Source: Brachionus manjavacas (taxonomy: Eukaryota > Rotifera > Eurotatoria > Ploima > Brachionidae). From it: a stretch of DNA of 64,000 nucleotides. The stretch is taken from the NCBI GenBank assembly GCA_019054805.1, contig JAHQIY010000001.1:9686501-9750500 (forward strand). The letters run 5' to 3'. How positions within the stretch are numbered: position 1 is the first letter of the stretch; each line of letters opens with the position of its first letter. The position numbers and the translations under genes were made by a program. The notes beneath the pieces were generated by a model. The model saw nothing but the letters and a program-made list of their open reading frames with translations, had not been told where the DNA came from and made no database searches. Positions 1 through 11,570 of the stretch are shown here, one piece after another.

Positions 1-416
1 TGGAATGGCATATTTGACATTTAAAACTAAAATTTTTTTAAAATTTTTCAAAGTATTTTCAAGATTTTTAGCTCACTTTCTGATGAAACCATGCTGACTA
101 TAATGCTGGTAGAAGTGGATGAAGATTGCACAACAACAGTCACTATGACACCTATGACCAGTCCTGCTACAGGATTTGTTAGAATCACGTTCGATTTGAA
201 TGCTTCACTGGCATATTTTCCACCAATTAAGCGGAATGAAGAGCTCATTAGGTCCAGCGACACAATAAACGAGTAAAGACATATCAATAGAGCACACACT
301 TTAAGAATAACTTTGATGACTCTGACTGGTTTGCTTTGATCCTTGCTATTATCTATTGGAGTAATTTCCAATTTCAGTTCGTCCTCAACTCTTATAACTT
401 CGACTTGCTTCTCCAT
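1..416 (-). CDS. SLC34-type Na/phosphate cotransporter, copy A (5' part, cut by window edge)
   Basis: The N-terminal part of a sodium-coupled phosphate cotransporter of the plasma membrane. The first exon (77-416) encodes a polar N-terminus, a first membrane segment, and the QSSSTSTS motif that marks the first Na/Pi inverted repeat of the SLC34 family. A 50-nt GT-AG intron (27-76) follows, and the next exon (26 down to 1) reads ILNVKYAIP before the window ends. That continuation lines up with the same place in the complete neighbour at 674-3381 (VPVKYAIP), which confirms the splice. The ATG at 414-416 is the first in frame. The gene is a tandem paralogue of its neighbour, on the same strand, 257 bp away. 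The rest lies outside the window. Confidence 0.9.
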
Positions 417-673
417 ATTTTATATATTTTTTTATATTTTCTCTTTAACTAATTTTTTAAAATCTCGCGTATTTATACATATTTTTAAATTTATTCTTTA
501 GAAAACCAGACAAGTTTTTTCAGATAAATTAGAATGAGAAAAAAATGAGCCTTAAGCAAAATTAAACGTGTAGTAATATCTTTTTAAATGGTTTATTTTG
601 AATAAAAAAAGAGTGATATTTTCATGAGTTTCGAAGTTTAGATTATGTAATTATATCTTGAACGAATTTACAT

Positions 674-3381
674 TTAGAAATTGTCTTTATCGAAGGCTTC
701 ATTTGAAAATGTGACTGTTATTGCTTGTTTGATATGTGCATCCTCTATCGGCTCGGATAGACTCATTTTTTGATTAAAACATTTCAAAAATACTAATTTA
801 CTCGAAATAAAATTGTCATAAGGTTTCAAAGATCTTAATGGTTCCGGTAGAAATTCGAATGTTTGAAGCGTATCGGGTAAATATGCTGGAAACTTTAGTT
901 GCAACAATTTGATAAATACGATTAGAATAATTACGGCAGTTGTTATTATCATAAACGAGATGAACACAACACTTGTAATTAAATTAAAAACTATTAATAA
1001 AATTTTAAAATAAAAAATTGAAATATTTAATTTTGCTTTGAAAAATTTTTTTACAATTAAATAAATTTTTTTTTTATCATAAAATTTAAAAATTTCTTAA
1101 TAAAGAAATTTAAATTTTGATTTTAAATTTGAATATGCTTGATTTTATTTTTGAATTTGTTTATTGATACTCTTGAATTTCCTAATAATTAAGCTAAAAT
1201 TGAAATTTAAAAGCTGAAATTATCATTTTTCATTTAAATTTTTATCTGTTGTAAAATTTTGTATATTGTATAGCATATTAAATTGTGAATGATCAATATT
1301 TAGTGAAGGTTCAATTTTTCTTCGGAGAAAACAAAAGGTTAGGCTAGGAGCCTGGTTACCTCCAATAAGAAATATGTGATTCTAAAGGTTTTTGTTGTGG
1401 TTTATTTTTAATTTGAATTTTTAAAAAATTAGAATAAATAGATCTCACAATTTATTTTTGATTCTTGTTTTTTAAAAAATAAATTTTTTTGCAAACAATA
1501 TAATCTGGTATTATGCGTTTAATTTTAAATTAAAACTAGTTTTTCCTAAATTTCAAACTAATTTTGAATCTTTATTTTAGATTCTTTATTCATCTGATCT
1601 ATTAATACATAATTATTTTTTTTTATTCTAACTGATAAATGTTACATTTACAAAAGATATAATTTGTCACACGATTTGGATAAGATGTCGAGATTTTTTT
1701 AAAATCAAATAATTTATATCTAACACAGTAAGACAAAAATAGAATTTTCTTACTTTCCCATGAGCGATAGACTAAAAATGATGGCTGGTATAAGAAAAAA
1801 GAATCCGAACAAGTATGCGATGGCAAACCATTTGTAACGAGCAGTAGTGTCACCCATTAATTTGGCAAGCTTGATTGGAATTAGTCTTAAATATGGCATT
1901 GGATACCATATCAAAATTCCTAATAAAAATTTATAAGAAATCAAAATTTAATTTTCAAATGAAATATAGCAAACCTGTAACATTAAATAAAGTGTGACAC
2001 AAAGCAATTTGCAATGAAAAGTTTAAGGTTTTAGCTGGACCACTTAAACTAGCCAGAATACCTGTTATAGTTGTTCCAATGTTTGAACCCAAGGTTAAAG
2101 GAAAAACTCTTTCAATCGAAACTATTCCCATTCCTGAGTATTTCAAAAAGTTAAAATTAAAGTAAAATTGATTGCTGGTTGTTTACCAACTAAAGGAGTT
2201 AGAGTTGAAGTAAAAACACTGCTGCTTTGAACCATTATAGTCAATATACATCCAAGCTTTAAAAAAATTTAAAAAAATAATTTTAAAAAATAATTTTAAA
2301 AAATATTTTAAAAAATACAATTATAGCCATAAAACCAGTTAAATATTTGAAAATTCCAGGAAAATCTGAATTAATTATTCTCTGAATTATTTTTGCGATT
2401 GGACCATTTAGCAAAGAGGTCATAATTTTAACCAAAAGAACCAGACAAGCTGATAAAACAACTAATGATGCAATAAGCAAAATGGTTCCAATGAGCCATT
2501 CGGGCCAATAAATATTGCTGAATAAAGAAACACAAGGCTCTTCAAAATAAAGTTTTTCGGTGCCATTCTTAACAATTCGTTTACACATTCGCCTAATTAA
2601 AGATGCATTCTCAAATGATTTATTCGTAGCTATTGAATCTAGTATATGCTTATCTATTTGAATTATAGAATCTGTTAGAGGCTGAGTAATTGCGCTTAAC
2701 AGCTTTGGCTCTTTAGCATTAGGATTATTTCTTAGCAAAATATTGACCAAAAATCCCGAGGTAAATTGTAAATAGCTGGTCAAAATTTCAACTGGAAGTA
2801 GAACTGCTACATTTAATAAATTGAACATATCGTGAACAGTGGCTCCAGCAAATGATAACCTAAACCTTTCAGAATCATTCTAAATAAAGACATTTAATGA
2901 CTTAAATAAAAAAATTTGCTAAAAATAAATACTGCTTGACTTAGGGCTACTAATGTGCTGGTTATTGAAGTTCCAATGTTTGATCCCATAATTATTGGAA
3001 TAGCATATTTAACTGGAACCATCTCCGATGCGACTAGGCTTACTATGATACTTGTAGAAGTTGAAGAAGATTGAACCAAAACAGTTGAAAGGACACCTAT
3101 CATTAAGCCAGCAAAAGGATTTGTTAGTACTACATTGCTTCGAAATGCTTCGGACGCGTATTTTCCTTTAAACTGATTTTAAGATTGATTTTTTATTTTT
3201 AATTCTATTTACCTGCAATTAAAGGAAATGATATACTCATTAAATTAAGTGAAACCACAAAAAAATAAAGACATCCTAAAACCCCGATAATTTTTCCGAT
3301 TCCTTTAAAAATTCTAAAGTTACTGGATGATGATTTCGTACCTATCATATCAACTTGGCTTTCTGTTGTCACCACAGCCAT
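674..3381 (-). CDS. SLC34-type sodium-dependent phosphate cotransporter, copy B (complete, 7 exons)
   Basis: Predicted plasma-membrane Na+/phosphate cotransporter of 551 residues. Exons (minus strand order) are 3213-3381, 2933-3165, 2319-2879, 2187-2256, 1975-2133, 1754-1919 and 674-971. All introns are GT-AG, all phases match, and most introns are 46-60 nt; the last is 782 nt. The first Na/Pi repeat contains [13 protein letters not shown] and [11 protein letters not shown], and the second contains [15 protein letters not shown] and [10 protein letters not shown]. This inverted duplication of QSSS motifs is the hallmark of SLC34. The exon at 2319-2879 holds the large extracellular loop. The C-terminus carries the family-typical [15 protein letters not shown] stretch. 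The ATG at 3379-3381 has a purine-rich context and is preferred over an in-frame ATG 27 nt upstream. I cannot assign a specific SLC34A1/2/3 orthologue. Confidence 0.93.
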
Positions 3382-3408
3382 TTTTTTAAAATGATAAAGA
3401 GATTTCAA

Positions 3409-4784
3409 TTTATAAATTTAATAAAAGCGAAACGGTTTTTGCTTTTATAAGTGAAATATTTTACGTTTTTTAAAAACAGCATTTTCAGGTAATTAAACAC
3501 CCAAAAATAGATAATGATTTAAAAATTGAAATTAAAACTTGTCTAGATATTTCATTCGACTACAATGTTTCTTCTAGAAGAAAAATCTGAAATATAATAT
3601 GACTTATCTTGGTTAATATTTAGAAATTTTGTTAAAAATGGTTCAGTCGTGATCTTAAAATGACTTTTAATACAAGCTAACAGATTCATTAGGCTTTTTT
3701 TTCTGAATGAGAAACTCGTGTAGTAAAAATGAACCTTTATCTTTAAATTAAAATCAAAGCAAAGTATAATTTCTAGTTGTGCTAAAACTTAATATTTAAA
3801 GAAATGATTTAGGAATGATCTTTAATCTGAAATTTCATTTAAATACTCGTAATTTAAAAATAAAAGCTAAAAGGAAAATTAAAATATAAATTTATAAATA
3901 TTATTTTAATAAAGGCTTTTCTATCACTTTGTTGCATATATTTGATAAGAAAAAAAAGAAAATATTATATAACAAATTTTATAGAATTTTATTAAAAAAA
4001 ACAACCTTATTTTTTCGAAAAACTTTAATTCAAAAGATATGAATTTTTATGTTAAAAATTAAAAGTCCCTAAATTTTTATTTATATTTTTGTAATTTTTA
4101 TTGTAAATTAAAATTTTCTTTCAAAAAATTTTGAAACAGGTTCCTAAAAAAAAAAACATTAAATTCATTTAGATCGATATTTTCTATAAAATTTAACATT
4201 TAGAGTTTAATATTCAATAATTGAAAAAGAAAATTTTTTTTATTTATTTTGCAATTTTTAATTATTTAAAGATGCATTTAAAAAAAATAATTTTTATAAA
4301 ATTTTTAGTAGAGTTTTTAAAAGCTTAAAATTTAATTTTTTTAAATAATTCAAAATTTATAAATGTCTTACATTCTTTAAATTATATTATTTTGGAAAAT
4401 TTAAATCTTGATTTAATAAAGTTATCAAGATTTAAGATGAAATCATTTAAAAAAATTAATCATTTTAAAACTTTTGGTCAAAAATTAGAATATATTTAAA
4501 GATATATTCTGAAGGCTATTTTTGACAATCGATAATTTTTCTATAATCATCGACATGCATCAAAAATTAATATAATATTAGATTATAAATATTTTAGATA
4601 ATAAATTATTACTCGAACTTGATGAACGAATATAAAAAATTTACCTAAATTTTTAGTAAAAATTTTCTTTTAACACAGAATTAGCAAACGGTGATGATGT
4701 ACCAGTTATGAAAATGATTATTTAAAGGTTGAGAGGTGAATAATTTTTAATTACCGAATGATATTTATTGAAAATTGACTTAGT
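3409..4784. other. AT-rich intergenic region, no gene seen
   Basis: Long A and T runs with stops in all frames; I see no coding exon, RNA gene or clear repeat between the SLC34 promoter and the LINE stub. Confidence 0.6.
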
Positions 4785-5112
4785 GCTTTATATTCATCAA
4801 CTTTGCTGGTTGATGAATATAAAGCGGGTTTTGAATCAAGGTATGTTGAATACCCAACTCCATTGTATAATTGCTATCTTTCTATTTCTTCTTTCTTTCC
4901 TGAACTGTTCAATACTTTAATACTTTTCACATGTCACCTCTTACAATTTATCAATTTTTAATTGTCTTTTTATTATATTTTAACTTATTTTAATTTTTCT
5001 TATATTTTTTCTTTACATTTTTATTTTATTTTGTTTTAATTTTTATTTTTTTTTAATTTGATGGAGCTTTAGCTCGGCACAGATAAAGCAAATAAATAAA
5101 TAAATAAATAAA
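4785..5112 (+). mobile_element. 5'-truncated LINE copy (3' end only)
   Basis: Last codons plus 3' UTR of the window's main LINE family. The start reads like the RT C-terminus (LVDEYKAGFESRYVEYPTP, then NCYLSISSF), matching the copy at 29397-30062. It runs through a T-rich 3' UTR to the terminal GGAGCTTTAGCTCGG hairpin and ends in a short AAAT-type repeat tail (about 5088-5112). Only about 90 nt of coding sequence survive. The 5' junction carries a 17-bp inverted copy of the LINE's own first bases (4785-4801 against 4809-4825). Confidence 0.85.
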
Positions 5113-5463
5113 AAGTTTGATTCAGATTAGACGAAAATTAGTCAACAAAACGGAAAAATAATTTTAACAAAAAATTTTTGAGAAGTCAAATATCAGATAT
5201 ATTGTAAAGTTAATAAAAATTTTAATTTTTTAATTTAAAAGTTGTTAATTTAACAATTTAAAAATTGAAAAAGAGAATTTCCTCATTCAAGTCTAATTTA
5301 ATTCTAACAGGCAATCTAAACTGTAATACTCAATAGATGAGCGACAAGATAGATTAGGAGGGCAGAATACTTCGAGTGTTATAGATAGTTAAATAATCAA
5401 AACTAAAATATAAATAAAAAAATTCCTTTTAGTTGTTTATTAAAAAGTCATTTTGTTCAAAAA

Positions 5464-6117
5464 TTAGCGTCTCGGAGATGGTTCACACCCAGCAACATGG
5501 TTTTCAATATATTCAACATCTAGATTAAAACAAATATTAATCACTTGATAATAATTAATAATCGAAAATATTTTTACTCAAGTTTTTGATTAAATATATC
5601 AAATTTTTATAATTTTGACCTTCATCACAATAAGCACCTCCAATTTGTGATATTGAAAAAGCTCTCATTCTGGATTGGAAATATTTTTGACTCGTTTCCG
5701 GAAAGATAGCAAAATTAAGTGTATCGTTATATTTTTTAACCAACGTTGTGTGAACTCCCTAAATTTTATTTTATTTTTCTTTATTAAATCAAATTTTTTA
5801 CTTGAAGAATAAAATTGCAGCTTATGTTATATGGTCGTAAGTCTGATGAAGTTACGTAAGAGTAATGATTGTCTGGTCCACCATTCCGTAAGAGAGATGA
5901 AATCATGATATTTAGTGTGTTTGGATCAGGTTCTTTTTAAGAAATTTTCGCTAGATCAGTAAGAAAATTGAATGTAAAACTTACGAAGCAAAAACTCTAA
6001 GGAACAGCAAGCATTTCCACAAGTGCCGCAGTCGAGTCTGTCACAATCGGGTGCTTCACATGAGTTTGATAATTTTAATGATATAACCACAATTAGGTAC
6101 ATAAAAAAAAAATTCAT
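5464..6117 (-). CDS. Small secreted Cys-containing protein, family not recognised (4 exons)
   Basis: A 166-residue product from exons 5985-6117, 5802-5932, 5578-5758 and 5464-5519. All introns are short GT-AG with consistent phases. The N-terminus is a clear signal peptide (MNFFFMYLIVVISLKLSNS). It is followed by a cysteine-dense segment, CEAPDCDRLDCGTCGNACC, then a less cysteine-rich body with a QIGGAYCDEG stretch and a last Cys near the C-terminus. The Cys spacing suggests a disulfide-bonded extracellular protein. An in-frame ATG 36 nt upstream (6151-6153) would extend the N-terminus by 12 residues, but the chosen start gives a better signal peptide. It lies 211 bp downstream of TMEM208 on the same strand. 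I do not recognise the family. Confidence 0.75.
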
Positions 6118-6328
6118 TTTAATATGTTTTAATTTATTTAAAGAGTTTTTCATATTTATTGGTTAGTATCACATGCTTATTTCATATGATTTCATATAGT
6201 GATAAAAATAGTTTCAGATTTATTTATTCTAAAATTCGAATTTTGATTAAAATAGGTTAATTTTTTACAATAAATTTTGAAGGAATAAAAATTTTAACAA
6301 AACGAACAAAAAGTTGATAGATTAATTT

Positions 6329-6847
6329 CTATCTTCTGATTACTTTGGTTTTGGTTTTTTGTTTTTTTTGGTCAAGTGGTCCTTCCTCCGGAGCAGGTTC
6401 GAAAAACCATGGACCCAAGAAGTTCTGCCATATTTTTACAAAAACATACAATGGTAATATTATCAAGGCCAACCAAAAATAATTTGATACTAGTGATAAA
6501 ATATATTGAATAACCGAAAATAAAATCACATCTTTGGCATATTCAGACACATGTCCTGACATATTTAAATCACTGCTATAATCAACCGCTATTCCTTTTT
6601 CATCCAAAATTGGCTTCCCAACATAGCTTATGAAGTAATAGGCAACAAGTGATGTGAGAGCTGTCAATGTATAGAGTAGTATAAATTTTGCACTAAAAGT
6701 GTCCCAAAATAGAAGATACCGAATAATTAGATAAGCTACATTTGAAATAGTGAAAATATTAAAATAGAAGTCGACAGTTTGACGATTTTCTTCGATTATT
6801 TGCTTAGTGCCTCTAGTACCTTGTTTACCTTTAGCCGTTTTGTTCAT
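6329..6847 (-). CDS. TMEM208: TMEM208, ER membrane targeting factor (SND3-like)
   Basis: A single-exon, 172-residue protein close to the usual TMEM208 length. TMEM208 is an ER multi-pass protein and the metazoan counterpart of yeast Snd3, working in signal-recognition-particle-independent targeting to the ER. Seen here: the family N-terminus KGKQGTRGTKQIIEENRQT, two membrane segments before a conserved SDLNM segment, two more hydrophobic stretches, then the LGPWFFEPAPE motif and a Lys/Arg-rich tail (KKQKTKTKVIRR). The ATG is at 6845-6847, followed at once by Lys-rich sequence as in other members. No intron is apparent. The next gene downstream on the same strand is the small secreted protein. 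Confidence 0.93.
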   Translation of the reverse strand: MNKTAKGKQGTRGTKQIIEENRQTVDFYFNIFTISNVAYLIIRYLLFWDTFSAKFILLYTLTALTSLVAYYFISYVGKPILDEKGIAVDYSSDLNMSGHVSEYAKDVILFSVIQYILSLVSNYFWLALIILPLYVFVKIWQNFLGPWFFEPAPEEGPLDQKKQKTKTKVIRR

Positions 6848-8344
6848 TTTATCAAGTTAATGATTAAAAAGCGACTCTTCTAATCGTTTAAAAGATTAGT
6901 TTTTTTTAAATTTTTGACTACGTGTTTTAAAAATATTATTTAGCATTTTTAAATTGATAGAAATTTTGTCTTAAAAATTATTATAAAATAAAAATAAACT
7001 TTTTTCAATTTCAAATAATTTTATTATCATAAGATTTTTATTTAAGTCTTAAATAAAATTTTAAGTAGTCAAGTAGTAAAAATTTTCCCTCAAATATTCA
7101 GATCGATATGCAAAAATTTACTTGAAAAATCATTCTTGATCTCGTAGCCGATTCGGTTGGCTTTGGGAAAAAAAACTTGTGATACTAATTCAACACTCCA
7201 TTTCAATTCAGTTTAGATATATTCTGTTCGAGTGACATGTGCAAGAATATTTAAAATTTATAATTTCAAAGAAAATAAACTGGCTAGAGCTTTTGTCTTA
7301 AAGACTGATTAACTTTTATTTGACTAGTATAAAATTTTGGATTATTAATTTAAAAGAAAAAATTTTATTTAAAAAATTAAAACATTGAGATTTATGACGA
7401 GGTATAGAAAGCTTCTTTTGCCCATCATGTGGTAGAAAGAGTTTTTGAGATGTACCAGTCAGTCGAGAAAAAGGAACATGATTTTAGAACACATGATTTC
7501 GGAGCTGGATAAATTTTGATAAGCTCAGAGTTTTGGCAAAGAATTGTGAATTTGGTTTTGTAAAAAAGCAAAAATAAAATCAAGAATTATTCAGAGTTGT
7601 TTTTCAGAAGCGTTGCGTGTTATTATTATTATTTATTTACAGAGCAGAGGCCACCAGCTGGGCCACTTTCGATACCCTGTAAAATAAAGCGTGTCGTTAA
7701 AAAAAAAATATATACAGTTTGTAAAAAAAAATAGAAAAGTCGTTTAAAATTTTAAAGATAAAAAAATTTTATAAAAAGCCGAATTCTTACAACCTTTAAA
7801 GAGTTTGTTCCACAAAATTAATAAAATAGCACTTCATTTTGCAAAATCTATCTTTATATTTCATAAGCTTGTTACAGGTTGTTACATTTAACCAAATTAG
7901 TTTATTTCATTACAATTAAAAGTTACTGACAAAGAACAGAATTGAAATTATCGAATTGAAGCGAACTTCACAAACCCATAATTTTGTTATCTTTTTTAAA
8001 TTACGTTTTTATAATATTTATGTGTTAAATAAGAAAAAAATTAAATTAATCAAAATCTGTATTAAATTTGTATAATGTCGCATTTATTATCTTTACAATA
8101 AAAGCTAAAAAAATAGTCTATTTTTAAAATTAAAAAAAAATAACTATAAAGATTTTTCTTTTAGGAAATTTTAAAGAACTAGAAGAGATTATTCTTTAGG
8201 GAATTTCTAAAGAATAAACGTCCGGAAACCTTTAAAGAATCTTTAAAAATTTCTTTAAAGAACCTTTAAAAAACCTTTAAGATTTTTTTGACTGGGTAAT
8301 TTCAGAAATAAAACTTTGATTGACTTAAATTGTTTCGAAGATTC
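6848..8344. other. Intergenic AT-rich region, possible LINE tail near 7621-7690
   Basis: No gene seen. At 7621-7690 a GC-richer stretch read on the minus strand (GGCCCAGCTGGTGGCCTCTG) ends in TAAATAAATAATAATAATAA, the shape of a LINE 3' end with a short repeat tail. At 8166-8285 there are several imperfect copies of a CTTTAAAGAA-type unit. Confidence 0.4.
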
Positions 8345-8700
8345 TTAATATTTCACTGGTGTAGGTATTTCGCATAAGTCTCTGATAGATGGTTGAGTAC
8401 ATTTTAAAGTGTTGAGTCGAATAATGGTTTGCTCTATGTAAAGCGCCAGAAGCAGCACAATTGTCTTGCATCTTTTTGGTATTCTTAGTATGCTTTAAAT
8501 GACGTTACCCTCTATTCCTCTAATTTGTCTGTTGTAACCTGATTGTGGTTCTCTAGTCCATAAAATAAGATTGGTCGTAAGTACGTCTTATAAGTTTGCC
8601 ATTTCATGTTTGGATGTGCAATATCGCTAACAATACAAATGACCTTTAATTTGACCAAGGATGCATAAACTGCCTTTTTTCTTTATTTGATATGTTCTGA
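8345..8700 (-). pseudogene. Old LINE reverse-transcriptase fossil
   Basis: Read on the minus strand, one frame gives WQTYKTYLRPILFYGLENH, the familiar C-terminal RT motif of many LINEs, before a stop. After a frame shift comes ILRIPKRCKTIVLLLALYI, then RLNTLKCT, the usual continuation. At least one frameshift and several stops show it is dead. It differs clearly from the better-preserved LINEs in this window, so it belongs to another, older lineage. Confidence 0.75.
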
Positions 8701-11570
8701 GTTCTTATCATCGTCAGAGAGTCATGGAGTTCACTTGTTTAATTGATGATCGATACAATTGATTTTTATGCCTTATTATCTTTGCGTTTTATAGCCCTTG
8801 CTAAAAGCTTGGAAATTGACTGACAAAGGTTGTCGTTTAAATATTGTAGACGATTTTAGTAATGAAAAGTTTTTAACCAAACCGAGTTTTTAATGTTTTG
8901 TATTCCAAGGTTGGAATCTTTTAAGATTTGCATGTGCGTTAACCATTGTGGTAAAAAACAATGTGAGGGCTATATTGACTATCCCTTTCGTATTATATGC
9001 GAATTTCGATAAAACGAACACTGAATTTTACGGCCAAGTAGTTCTTTATACCGAGGACTGACTATATTGATAAAAAATGTAGTATTCTAATATTTTCCTC
9101 TATAAATCTATCTTTTTATTCTTTTAGTTAAATACTTTATCTTGGCATTAAATTTATTATCTTATTAATTATTTTTTATAATGTATAAATTAATTTTTTC
9201 TGTTAAAAACTTCAAATCATTTTGAAATATTTTCAAAAATTCCTCATAAATTTTAATTCAAAAACAATATATGCCTTTGATACAAAAAGCTGGTCTTTCC
9301 CGTTTGAGTAATTTTTGAAGCAATAGAGCTAAATATATTTCCAGGCTCTACCAGAATCGGTCGATGATTTAGATCAAAATTGTTTAAAAGTCACAATTCT
9401 CAAGTCAAGTTCAAGTCCGGAATTTTTTTTTAAAAGTCTGAGCCATAGACTTTTATTTTTTTTTCAATTAAACTGAGTGAGATAAATAGCATTGGTAATC
9501 CATCAGTCAGAATTACGGACAAATGAAATTTCTGCCGTCCAGGTAGTTATTGAGGCGGCCTAGCAAGTCCGGCCTTGGATTTTTAAGTGTTTCGAAATTT
9601 TCCATTTTGTTGTTCACAAATATATTTAAATTAATTTAAAAAATAGAAAAAATCTTTCTAATTTTCTAAGAGACAAATGGTTCCCCACCAAAAACTTTTC
9701 AACGCAAATCAATACAAAACACAATTTTTTTGTGCCAAATTCAAAAAAAATTAATTTTTACTTATCAAACCAAATAACTGGTTAACACAAATTTTTTGTG
9801 ATGTATAGAATTTATTCAAATAGCGTTTATAAAATTTATATAAAAAAATTTAATTAAAATCTATTTTAAGAAAAACAAAATTCCATCTAATTTTGGACGA
9901 CCTTTTTTAGGTTTAACAAATTCGTCGTTTTCAAGTAGCTTATTTAGGGCTAACTGGTGACTATAATAGCCCAATTTAATAAAATATTTGCATTTTTTTA
10001 TTTCGTAAAATCATAGGCATCTTATTATCTAAAATATTTAGTGGTAGTTTTTAATAGACATTAAAATATTTTTTGCTTGGAAGTTTTTTTTATTTGTGAG
10101 AGCAGTTTTTGTATAAATCAATTTATTTTTGATACAATGGTAAATGTTGATTCTTCCCTGTATTCATTTGATTGTCTGACCACAAATAGAATGGAATGAC
10201 TTAATCATAACTTAACATGATATTGACTCCACTCAAAAAGTCGATTTGAGACTTTAAGAAACTAAATTTAGATTTCAGCAGCTTAATAAATAAAATGCGA
10301 AAGAGTTTCAAAAATTATTAGAAATTTTAGCAGTCTAACGTCTTTTTTTATAAAGTTTGGAATAAATGGCATGAAAAATCAATAAGTTTCTGATCATCTT
10401 TTATGTTAAATTATGCAATTACACATTTAAAATGATGATTTCTAAAACTATCAATAACTGAAATAAATCTAAAAATTTATTTTTTATTAGGGTAAAATAA
10501 TTACAAATTTTATATTTTTAACAAAATTTTTTTGACTTTGAAATTCAAGTTTTCGCAATTATCTAACTCAATAAATCCATTAAAGCAATCAATTTAAATT
10601 CAATATTTTATTTGAATTTAGGATTTTGATATTAGGATGAAATATTTTTACATCATTTTCTTTCCATTAAATCAAATACGACATATTTATACATTTAAAT
10701 TCAAAATCAACCTTTTTATTATGCTACAGAACATAAAAAATATAAAACATAATTAAAAATTTTTAATTATTTAAATTTTAGATTAATTTTAGTTAGATAA
10801 GAATCAAATTAATATTTTTTATTTGAATTAAAATATATTGAATAAAATGAAGAATTAAGCATATATTAGTCATTGCTTACTATAAAAGCTTTAATTATTA
10901 AAATAAAAAGTAATGAGATTTTTATTAAAATTTTTATTGAGATTGTTTTCTGATATAGAATTTTATCTAATCTAAAAAAATTAACTCTTAAGTCTAGTTT
11001 AAGATTTTACTATATGAGAATTTTTTTTAAATTAGACATAGTCAATTCGAATGTCTTCTATTAATTTATCACACTAATATCATTACTCAAAGACGTGTTC
11101 TGATTTATGTAAACATTTTTGCCTTGACAATTTGTGTATTTTATTTTTTTTTAATTCATAAATATAATATAACTAATAAGAAAATTCTGACTACGATTTG
11201 AGCATATACTTATTATTACCTATTTATTTTTTTATTGAAACGAATTTCAACTAAACATAAATTATTAATCATAGTCAAATTCGTACATTCAAATGCAAAA
11301 TAATATGCAGGATTTTGTTAAATGAACTTAAAATTTTGCTTTGAAAATTCTTCAAATTTGGCTACCATTTTCTGTTTTTTTTAAAAAATCCTTAGGGATT
11401 TAAGGTTGAAATTTTTGTTGAATTTTTTGTTTTTTAAATTAGAAAACATTTAAATAAATGGAAATTTTTAAAAAAATTATGATGCTATTCAATTGAAAAT
11501 GTATCTGATCAATAAATTAAAAGTAATACTGACTAAAAATTTAAATTTTTTTAAATTTTTAATCTTCAAG
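8701..11570. other. Gene-poor AT-rich region upstream of SCAP
   Basis: I find no exon with splice sites or protein similarity. The first exon of SCAP, with the start codon, should lie somewhere near the right end of this stretch but could not be identified. Confidence 0.5.

Noticed and set aside
5083..5112. AAAT microsatellite as an independent repeat
   Set aside because: It is the 3' tail of the LINE stub.
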